Source of the DNA: an uncultured Prevotella sp.
Lineage (GTDB): Bacteria; Bacteroidota; Bacteroidia; Bacteroidales; Bacteroidaceae
Reading direction: 5' to 3'
Length of the DNA stretch: 8,697 nucleotides
Assembly (NCBI GenBank): GCA_905373605.1
Contig: CAJPTO010000124.1
Coordinates: forward strand, 1 to 8,697
The notes below the pieces were generated by a model. The model made no database searches. It was given only the letters and a program-made list of their open reading frames with translations, and had not been told where the DNA came from. Both the position numbers and the translations under genes were made by a program. Numbering within the stretch: the first letter of the stretch is position 1; each line of letters opens with the position of its first letter. Positions 1 through 6,400 of this stretch are shown here, piece after piece.

Positions 1-409
1 GTCCCACCGTTGCATCGTCATCGATGTCGGCAGCAAGCTTAGCTATGGCGCGTTCTTGCTTGATGAGGTTGCCCAGGTTGTCGAGAACCGTTTCCAGTCC
101 TTCGGTTCCTTCGGGTTCGTTTCCGCTTTCTTTAATGGTAGCCACCTTCAAATACTCGCTGAAGCGGTTTTCGGGAGTGGAACCAAGTTGTAGAATGCGT
201 TCGGCAATCTCGTCTACCTTTTCGGCAGCGTCGTTGTAAAGTTCCTCATATTTTGCGTGCAGCGAGAAGAAACGTTTGCCTTTCACGTTCCAGTGCAAGC
301 CGCGCAGGTTGGTGTAAAACACTTGGAAGTCGGCCAGAAGCTGTGCCAAACCTTTAACAACGGGTTGAACTTTGTTTTCGTCTAATCCTAAATACGACAA
401 TGTGTTCAT
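1..409 (-). CDS. dps: Dps-type DNA-binding ferritin-like protein (3' end missing)
   Basis: Reading leftward from the ATG at 409-407 gives 136 residues before the window edge. The protein matches the Dps/mini-ferritin family: LRGLHWNVKG at residues 35-44, then a helix with LHAKYEELYNDAAEKVDEIAER. The ferroxidase ligands have the spacing of E. coli H51/H63/D67/D78/E82, here H39, H51, E55, D66 and E70; Glu at the third position is a conservative change. Dps proteins form dodecamers that oxidise Fe(II) with hydrogen peroxide, store the iron and shield DNA in stress. The start is supported by an AGAAAGGAAA purine stretch about 6 bases upstream and by a well-placed promoter at 465-496. About 20-25 C-terminal residues are probably lost off the edge. 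The gene is divergent from the lipoprotein gene. An OxyR-like site upstream suggests peroxide control, as reported for dps in Bacteroides fragilis. Confidence 0.95.
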   Translation of the reverse strand, partial: MNTLSYLGLDENKVQPVVKGLAQLLADFQVFYTNLRGLHWNVKGKRFFSLHAKYEELYNDAAEKVDEIAERILQLGSTPENRFSEYLKVATIKESGNEPEGTEGLETVLDNLGNLIKQERAIAKLAADIDDDATVG

Positions 410-464
410 TTCTTATTTCCTTTCTATATTTAAGTTGTGATTATATTTCTTTTCTTTACGCTTG

Positions 465-496
465 CAAAGTTAGGCATATTCTTCACCTCTCCCAAA
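465..496 (-). promoter_or_regulatory. dps promoter, Bacteroidota sigma type
   Basis: On the minus strand TAACTTTG (472-465) matches the -7 consensus TAnnTTTG, and TTTG (496-493) matches the -33 element. Exactly 20 bases separate them, within the usual spacing for this phylum. Transcription would start near 458, leaving a leader of about 48 bases before the dps ATG at 409. Confidence 0.8.
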
Positions 497-504
497 CTTT
501 TCCG

Positions 505-531
505 TCTATATTGATATAGAATATTTCTATA
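505..531. promoter_or_regulatory. Overlapping inverted repeats upstream of dps, candidate OxyR operator
   Basis: Two perfect inverted repeats overlap: TCTATAT-TG-ATATAGA (505-520) and TATAGAA-TAT-TTCTATA (515-531). The second contains ATAG-N7-CTAT (516-530), the half-operator pattern known for OxyR. The block lies just upstream of the dps -33 element, centred roughly 60 bases before the expected start, where an activator could contact RNA polymerase. The full four-tetranucleotide OxyR consensus is not met: the gap to the neighbouring CTAT is 6 rather than 7. Assignment to OxyR is inference from the pattern and from the known regulation of dps in Bacteroides. Confidence 0.5.
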
Positions 532-545
532 AGATGGGGGGCTAT

Positions 546-635
546 GTATTTTAGCTGTTCTAGGTATCTTAGATTTTTTATTTTTTCTAGGGTTTCTAGG
601 CATCCTAGGTATTCTAGATTTCCTAGCTCTCCTAG
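546..635 (+). repeat. 9-bp TAG-ending repeat array, copy 1
   Basis: Ten 9-bp units occupy this stretch, each ending in TAG, with consensus NNNTYCTAG. TAG falls at 552, 561, 570, 588, 597, 606, 615, 624 and 633; the unit that should end at 579-581 has decayed to TAT. The array ends with CTAGGCA, as do the two other arrays at 7062-7165 and 8531-8602. It lies between the divergent dps and lipoprotein genes. CTAG is normally rare in bacterial DNA, so this density is notable. Function is unknown. Confidence 0.85.
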
Positions 636-660
636 GCAGCAAAATCATAAGCGATGTAAG

Positions 661-850
661 CCATTTTTTCACCTTTTCACCTTTTCTCCCTTTCACCTTT
701 CCCTCATTTTTTCACCATTTCATTTTTTCTCCCTTTCACCTCCCCCTCCTTTTTTCACCTTTTCACCCTTTCACCTTTCCCTCATTTTTTCACCTTTTCA
801 CCTTTTCACCCATTCATCTTTTCAATTTTCCCATTTTTTTCATTATCTTT
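661..850 (+). repeat. 190-base G-free tract built from TTTTCACC-like units
   Basis: No G occurs on the plus strand from 661 to 850. The tract is made of imperfect repeats of TTTTCACC and TTTCACCTTTCCCTC. A 27-bp segment occurs twice exactly, at 690-716 and 768-794, 78 bp apart, pointing to slippage or duplication. The first G after the tract is the last base of the TATCTTTG promoter box of the downstream lipoprotein gene. Short open frames through it are low-complexity and not credible genes. Confidence 0.85.
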
Positions 851-851
851 G
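844..851 (+). promoter_or_regulatory. -7 box of the lipoprotein gene
   Basis: TATCTTTG fits the Bacteroidota -7 consensus TAnnTTTG. A TTTC at 820-823, 20 bases upstream, is a 3-of-4 match to the -33 TTTG. The predicted start near 858 leaves a leader of about 104 bases before the ATG at 962; TGCGCCAT occurs twice in this leader, but I see no recognisable riboswitch. Confidence 0.6.
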
Positions 852-961
852 TATCGTATTTATTATGCGCCATGCCTACCAAGTGCCGTTGCGCCATTGT
901 TGCAAGGGGGTATTATGGGAGCTAAAAGCGCGCCAGTTTATAATTAGAGACAGGATTAACA

Positions 962-2332
962 ATGAAGAAAATCATTTTATTATTTGCCTTATGCGCACTG
1001 GTTGCGGCATGCGGAGGCGACGACGGACTGACACCCACACCACAAAAACCGCCAACCAACGAAGAGAAAACGGCCGAGGTGAAAGCTGAAGACATCGTGA
1101 ATTATTTCAACCTCGACAAAAATCTCAATGTGTACCAGGCCCTGCAAAAGGCAAAAGAAGACAAGGGGAAGAAGACCATCGCCGGCAAGGAAATTACCAT
1201 TACGGATGTTAATGATGTGAAACGCGACGACGAAAAAGGTACGTTCACACTCAAAGTGAAAGGAACCGTGGGCAGCAAGGCTTTCGAAAAGGAAGTGGAT
1301 TTCACGGGCTTTGCACAGAAGCCCACCAATTTGGACATGGCTAGGCGCGCCGTTGCCACATGGAAAACAGACGTTGACTACCAGAAGGAGTTCGACTTCG
1401 ATGCGCTTTACCGACTGAAGTCGAATAAGTTTGATGCCAAGTACATGGCCCAGTTCATCGACCTTTCTTCGTCTTCGAACGATGGAACTCGGCGTTACAC
1501 CTTTACTCCCGAGGATTGGGCGCAGACCGAGGTGAGCGATGTACGCTATGTACCCGACAACAGCCATGCAGGACACATCACGTTCAACATCACCTACAAG
1601 GGCATTCAGGGCCAAACAGGCAGTGGAGCGAACGGTGCACCAAGCGTGGCGTTCGACAAAAACATGTATTATAAGGAGCAAATTACCGTAAAAACGGATG
1701 CCGCCAAAGGGCTTTACATGCGTGGCGTGTATGAGTATATCGACGTTTTCCGCAGCGAGCTGCTCAACTACGACAAGGCAAAATACGCCCCAATAATCGT
1801 CCACAAGGTGAAAAGTGACAGCGACAACTCCATGTCTCTCACCATCAAGCTAACTGCCAACGACGGCAAAGAAACCGAATTGGCGCAGTTTGACCTTTTG
1901 ATAGCAGGCTTTAAGCCGCTTAGCGACTTAAACAAAGAGTGGTCTTTGGGCACCAGTAGTGAGTTGGGACGCTTCTTTGGCAGCAAGTTTAGGGCTTCGG
2001 CCGATGGCGACAAGAGCGCAGAGGTGAAGTTTATCAACACCAGATTGTGGCTTAAGCTGGTGCAGATGAGCGTTCGCCGAGAGAACAACTCCATCATGTT
2101 GACACCCCACGATGCGAAAAGCGAGAACGGGAATTATAATGTCACCGCATGGTATTCGCCCGAATCGGGGGTTGTAAATAAAGACATCTATCTGGTTGAG
2201 CCGAGAATTGAGATTATCAGTGCCAAGAAAAAAGGCATTTGGCTCTATATAAACTATAAGTTGATAGGTGTAAACGACACCGCTGTCGACGGCGTTGAAA
2301 AGACGCTGGATGTGCATTTGATACAGCCATAA
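962..2332 (+). CDS. Probable surface lipoprotein, Lipoprotein_17-like N-terminal domain
   Basis: A 456-residue protein with a lipoprotein signal peptide: KK start, hydrophobic core, lipobox LVAAC with Cys17. The residues after the cysteine, GGDDG, include the acidic pair typical of the lipoprotein export signal that sends Bacteroidota lipoproteins to the cell surface. A Pro/Thr-rich linker (about 23-36) follows. Residues about 40-118 (IAGKEITITDVNDV, then DDEKGTFTLKVKG and ending VDFTGF) resemble the repeat domain of lipoprotein-17-type surface proteins; this is from pattern memory. Residues about 120-456 look beta-rich, with many alternating hydrophobic residues, and I do not recognise the fold. 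It contains one cysteine besides C17 (C11, in the signal peptide). The start has AGGA 8-9 bases upstream. The gene appears monocistronic: its own promoter box precedes it and 426 bases of repeats follow. Function unknown; adhesion or substrate binding at the surface is only a guess. Confidence 0.85.
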   Translation: MKKIILLFALCALVAACGGDDGLTPTPQKPPTNEEKTAEVKAEDIVNYFNLDKNLNVYQALQKAKEDKGKKTIAGKEITITDVNDVKRDDEKGTFTLKVKGTVGSKAFEKEVDFTGFAQKPTNLDMARRAVATWKTDVDYQKEFDFDALYRLKSNKFDAKYMAQFIDLSSSSNDGTRRYTFTPEDWAQTEVSDVRYVPDNSHAGHITFNITYKGIQGQTGSGANGAPSVAFDKNMYYKEQITVKTDAAKGLYMRGVYEYIDVFRSELLNYDKAKYAPIIVHKVKSDSDNSMSLTIKLTANDGKETELAQFDLLIAGFKPLSDLNKEWSLGTSSELGRFFGSKFRASADGDKSAEVKFINTRLWLKLVQMSVRRENNSIMLTPHDAKSENGNYNVTAWYSPESGVVNKDIYLVEPRIEIISAKKKGIWLYINYKLIGVNDTAVDGVEKTLDVHLIQP

Positions 2333-2411
2333 CCTGCCTTCGCAAGGGATAAGCACGCCCTTCGGCCTGCATATTGCTTAGGCATTAGCCCCATGTTGCC
2401 ACAGCTTGTTG

Positions 2412-2521
2412 CGCTACCAGCCGTTGGTAGCCACGTTACCAGCATTTGGTACTCGCGCTACCAGCCGCTGGTATTCTCGCTACCAGTCGCTGGTAGCCTA
2501 GCTACCAACGGCTGGTACTGG
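2412..2521. repeat. Five tandem 22-bp palindromic repeats
   Basis: Five contiguous units of exactly 22 bp start at 2412, 2434, 2456, 2478 and 2500. Each contains an imperfect palindrome of the form CTACCAGNCGNTGGTAG (TACCAGC facing GCTGGTA) with a variable 4-5 base junction. In RNA each would fold into a short hairpin, giving a row of five. The array begins 79 bases after the lipoprotein stop. It could protect or end the upstream transcript or bind a protein; the sequence does not decide. It is not a CRISPR, because there are no unique spacers. Confidence 0.9.
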
Positions 2522-2579
2522 GGTTATCACTGCTTCTCTTGCTTTTCAAGAAAGCCAACCACACGTTAAAAAAACATAA

Positions 2580-2599
2580 AGGCGAAACGTTTTTCGCCT
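2580..2599. promoter_or_regulatory. Perfect 8-bp inverted repeat upstream of the HYC_CC_PP-like gene
   Basis: AGGCGAAA (2580-2587) and TTTCGCCT (2592-2599) are separated by CGTT. On the minus strand the hairpin is followed by a T-rich run, as in an intrinsic terminator, but no minus-strand gene ends here. On the plus strand no T-run follows. Because it lies about 45-65 bases before the expected start of the next gene, an upstream operator is an alternative reading. Confidence 0.4.
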
Positions 2600-2612
2600 A
2601 AACCCCACTCGT

Positions 2613-2648
2613 TGCCCTCGGCTTTTAGTATCTTTGTCAGCCGAGGCA
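2613..2648 (+). promoter_or_regulatory. Promoter box of the efflux cluster enclosed by an inverted repeat
   Basis: TATCTTTG (2629-2636) fits the TAnnTTTG -7 element. No TTTG lies about 20 bases upstream, so the -33 element is absent or poor. The box is flanked by an inverted repeat: TGCCCTCGGCT (2613-2623) and AGCCGAGGCA (2639-2648), 10 paired bases with one extra C on the left. A dyad around a promoter box is the usual arrangement of a repressor or metalloregulator operator. The leader from about 2643 to the ATG at 2759 is about 115 bases and contains a further stem (2692-2699 with 2710-2717). Confidence 0.5.
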
Positions 2649-2758
2649 GCAATTGGTTTCGCGCCAACCTGCATGCCAAGGATAACAAAAAGGACAGGTC
2701 AACTCTTCAACTTGTCCCCTCGTCAACAAACATAACAACATATTTATACAACTAGATA

Positions 2759-3181
2759 ATGTCAAGACGCTTGCTTGCATACTCGCTTCTGTTGATACTG
2801 ATGGTCAGCACCATCGGCATTAACGTGCGTTCGCACTATTGTGGGGAGAGCTATGTGGGCAGTGTTGTTAACGGCTTCACGTTCGTTTCGGGTGAAGGCA
2901 GCGAGATGGAAGGTTGCATGGACGACCACAACACGTGCCCACACTGCAAGAATGTGAAGCACAGCTATCGCATCTCATCGCAGTTTATGAAAGGTCAGGT
3001 GCCGCAAACACAGCCCTTGGCCTTGTCGTTAGATTGGTTTCACGCCGTGTGTCAAGCTGCGGCGATGCCCACTTTCGCCTTTTTCGAAGTGGCAGAAACC
3101 GTTGAATACCATTACACACCACCACCTTTAACCCACCCTTACATGCACGTAAGGGGGCTAAGGGCACCACCAAGAGCATAA
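2759..3181 (+). CDS. HYC_CC_PP-like small secreted Cys/His-rich protein
   Basis: A 140-residue protein with an N-terminal hydrophobic segment (about 4-21) that acts as a signal peptide or membrane anchor. The layout matches the Bacteroidota family named after its HYC, CC and PP motifs: HYC at 26-28, a Cys/His cluster in the middle (C53, H57, C60, H62, C63, H68) and PPP at 121-123 followed by a RGLRAPP tail. Here the usual CC pair is replaced by CPHC, a thioredoxin-like or metal-binding spacing. Members are commonly found beside CusA-type pumps, and this one precedes cusA by 232 bases. A periplasmic Cu/Ag-binding or delivery role is inferred from the cysteines, histidines and context. It starts at the ATG after a long leader with its own promoter box. 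A 7-bp inverted repeat (3136-3142 with 3149-3155) lies inside the 3' end. The family call is from motif memory. Confidence 0.75.
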   Translation: MSRRLLAYSLLLILMVSTIGINVRSHYCGESYVGSVVNGFTFVSGEGSEMEGCMDDHNTCPHCKNVKHSYRISSQFMKGQVPQTQPLALSLDWFHAVCQAAAMPTFAFFEVAETVEYHYTPPPLTHPYMHVRGLRAPPRA

Positions 3182-3212
3182 GGAAACAGAGAACAATCAA
3201 ATAGAAGCCTCA

Positions 3213-3255
3213 CCCCCAACCCCTCTCCAAGGGGAGAGGGGCGTAATATGCTTTG
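3213..3255 (+). repeat. 43-bp palindrome-centred dispersed repeat, copy A
   Basis: A 22-bp core (3220-3241) has arms CCCTCTCC and GGAGAGGG, preceded by CCCCCA and followed by CGTAATATGCTTTG. It matches 8655-8697 in inverted orientation at 40 of 43 positions. Because the match extends outside the palindrome, the two are copies of one intergenic element rather than unrelated terminators. The core hairpin could still act as a transcription barrier, though no T-run follows. Confidence 0.85.
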
Positions 3256-3300
3256 CTATTCAGTGGCAAAAAAGAGTAAATGAGGTGACCGGACGCTAGT

Positions 3301-3334
3301 TCGGACAAGTCGGACAAGTCCGATTAGTCTGACC
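3301..3334. repeat. 9-bp TCGGACAAG direct repeat
   Basis: TCGGACAAG occurs twice in tandem (3301-3309, 3310-3318), followed by the diverged units TCCGATTAG and TCTGACC. The third unit also gives local dyad symmetry (CGGACAAGTCCG). The period equals that of the TAG-ending arrays, although the unit sequence differs. Confidence 0.75.
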
Positions 3335-3360
3335 TTTTCCAACTGGTTATGCTGGAAAAG
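3334..3360. other. 8-bp stem-loop in the leader of cusA
   Basis: CTTTTCCA (3334-3341) pairs with TGGAAAAG (3353-3360) across an 11-base loop. It directly follows the TCGGACAAG repeats and lies 54 bases before cusA. No T-run follows, so it is not a standard terminator. An 11-bp direct repeat, TACTCCTTATT at 3379-3389 and 3394-3404, fills most of the remaining spacer. Confidence 0.4.
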
Positions 3361-3413
3361 CGTGCGGTCCACTCCCTTTACTCCTTATTACCGTACTCCT
3401 TATTCTTCATTTT

Positions 3414-6400
3414 ATGCTCAAAAAAACAATTACATATTTCCTCAAAAACCGCGTGGTGACGGCCATATTGTTGCTTGCCATCATCGCTGGCGGACTGGCA
3501 ACAGCCCCCTTCGACTGGCATGGCGGACTGATACCACGAAGTGCTGTGGCCGTGGATGCCATACCCGATGTGGGCGACAACCAACAAATTGTGGCCACCG
3601 ACTGGATGGGCCGCTCGCCTAAAGACGTGCAAGAGCAAATCACTTATCCGCTAACAACGGCACTGCTTGGCATCCCGGGCGTTAAAACCATACGCTCCAC
3701 GTCGATGTTCGGCATGTCGTTCATCTACATTATCTTTAAAGATGATGTGGAGTTTTATTGGAGCCGGTCGCGCATTCTCGAAAAACTTAACTCGCTGCCA
3801 CCCGACTTGCTACCCCAAGGTGTGCAACCTACACTGGGTCCGGATGCCACTGCGCTGGGACAAATATATTGGTATACGCTGGAAGGACGCGACACGAAGA
3901 CCGGTAAACCCACTGGCGGATGGGACCCACAAGAGCTAAGAACCATACAAGACTTTTATGTTCGCTATGCCATTTCATCGGCCGATGGGGTGGCAGAGGT
4001 GGCTTCGGTGGGCGGATTTGTTAAGGAATACCAGGTGGACCTCGACCCCGACGCGATGCGTGCGCATGGTGTTGACCTCATTCAGGTGATGAAAGCGGTG
4101 AAAAACGCCAATATCGACGTGGGTGCAGGAACGATGGAGGTGAACAGAGTGGAGTATCTCATCCGCGGATTGGGCTATGTCAAGTCGATTGAAGACCTCG
4201 AAAACGCCGCCATAACCTCCAAAGACGGGGTGCCGGTGCGCGTGAAAGACGTGGCACGCGTGAACTTTGGACCGGCAGACAGGCGCGGCGGACTGGACAA
4301 AGAAGGGCAAGAGGCCGTGGGCGGAGTGGTTGTTGCACGCTATGGAAGCAATCCCATGGACGTTATCAACAACGTGAAAGCCAAGATTGCAGAGATGAAA
4401 GCCGGACTGCCCGAAAAGAAATTGGCCGACGGACGCACGTCGAAGGTCACCGTTGTGCCTTTTTACGACCGCACGCAACTGATAAAAGAAACAGTGGGGA
4501 CGCTAGAAAGCGCACTCACCCACGAGGTTATCATCTGCGTTATCGTGGTGCTTATCCTCGTTCTTAACCTCCGTGCCTCGGTGGTTATCGCCGCCATGCT
4601 GCCCTTAGCGGTGCTGGCCACATTCGTGGTGATGCGACTTGTGGGCATAGAGGCCAACATCGTGGCCCTTTCGGGCATTGCCATTGCCATCGGCGTGATG
4701 GTGGATGTGGGCGTTGTTTTCATGGAAAACGTGGTGCGCCACATGGAAAGACGCTACGGACGCGATGCACATGTGCACGGCAAAACCCTCGAAGAGGTTA
4801 TCTCCGAGGCCGTCGGCGAGGTGTCGGCAGCCATCGTTACGGCCATGATGACAACCATCATCAGCTTCCTTCCCGTGTTTGCGATGCAGGCCCAAGAGGG
4901 AAAGCTGTTCCATCCGCTGGCCTTTACCAAGACGTTTGCCCTCACGGCATCGCTGGTTCTGGGCCTGCTCATCCTGCCCACACTGGCCTATTGGGTGTTT
5001 TCGCTTCGCTTGCCGCAGCGTTGGGCCAAGCGATTGTTGCCCTCGGGCAAGCCCTTAACGGTGCGTTTATGGCGTTGGCAGGTGCCCGTCAACGTCTTGG
5101 CCATCGCCGTGGCCGTGATATTGGCCGTCTATGTGTTGGCATCGATGTGGCTTCCGCTTGGTCCCGAGGCAGGCATCGTGGCCAACTGGTTGTTCGTTTC
5201 GGCCGTGGTGGGCTTCATCCTTGGCGCATTGTGGCTGCTGGTTATCCATTACGAGCGCATCTTGCGCTGGTGTCTTGCCCATCGATTGCTCTTCATGTCG
5301 CTGCCTGTTGCCACGCTCGTGGCCGGCGTTCTGATATGGCGCGGCACGGGAAAAGAGTTTATGCCCAGCCTTGATGAGGGCTCTTTCATGCTCATGCCCA
5401 CAAGCATGCCCAACTCGGGCGTGGAAGAAAACATCCGAAACACGCGCTTGATAGACCGCCGACTGGCTGCAATCCCCGAGGTGGAAATGGCTGTTGGCAA
5501 GTGGGGGCGCGTTAATTCGGCCCTCGACCCTGCACCAATACAGATGTACGAAACAACGATTAACTATCGTCCCGAGTACATCCTTGACGACAACGGGCAC
5601 CGAATGCGCTTCGCAACCGACAGCCACGGCCGCTACAAACTGCGCAACGGCGGTGTGTATGACCCCTCAAAGGGTTTCCGACCCATGCCAAAAGACAGTC
5701 TGGTACCCAGTGCGCGCGGCGATTACTTCCGCCAATGGCGGCCCACAATACGCACTGCCGACGATATTTGGCAAGAGATAACGCGCGCCGCAACGCTCCC
5801 AGGACTCACGGGGTCGCCAAAACTCCAACCCATCGCCACGCGCATGGTGATGCTTTCCACGGGATTGAAGGCCCCGATGGGGCTGAAAATCTACGGCGAG
5901 TCGCTTGCCGACATCGAAAAAGCTGGCTTGCAGCTCGAGAAAGCCATGAAACAGATGCCCGACATCAACGCCGCATCCGTGTATTACGACCGAAGCGAGG
6001 GTGCACCTTACATCGAATTGCGGCTCGACCGCGAGAAAATGGCGCGCTATGGCATACAGGTTGGCGACATGCAAAGCGTTATCGAGACCGCCATTGGGGG
6101 CATGAGCGAGGGCAATACCGTGGAGGGACGCGAGCGTTTTGCCATTCGTGTGCGCTATGCCCGCGAGCTTCGCAACGACCCCGACGCGCTTTCGCAGATA
6201 CTCATAACAGCATCCAACGGCACGCAGATACCCCTTGGGCAACTCGCCGAGATACAATTCACCAAGGGCGCAACGATGATTTCGAGCGAAAACACGTTCC
6301 TTGTGGGCTACATCACATTCGACAAGCAGGGCCAGAAGGCCGAAGTGGATGTGGTGAACGATGCCAAAGAGCGGCTCCACCACCTTATTGAGCATGGCAA

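Noticed and set aside
430..1089. Open frames through the dps-lipoprotein spacer (430-696 minus and 544-1089 plus)
   Set aside because: They are translations of the 9-bp array and the G-free tract, give Arg/Pro/Ser or Phe/Ser/Pro low-complexity protein, and one overlaps the real lipoprotein start in another frame and the dps promoter.
989..1804. 271-residue minus-strand frame opposite the lipoprotein
   Set aside because: The plus-strand frame has a lipobox, promoter box and coherent protein; the reverse frame has no recognisable features.
2412..2521. CRISPR array
   Set aside because: The 22-bp units are contiguous with no unique spacers and no cas genes are present.
3220..3241. Intrinsic terminator after the HYC_CC_PP-like gene
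   Set aside because: The palindrome is strong but no T-run follows on either strand, and a homologous copy with conserved flanks occurs elsewhere, so a dispersed repeat explains it better.
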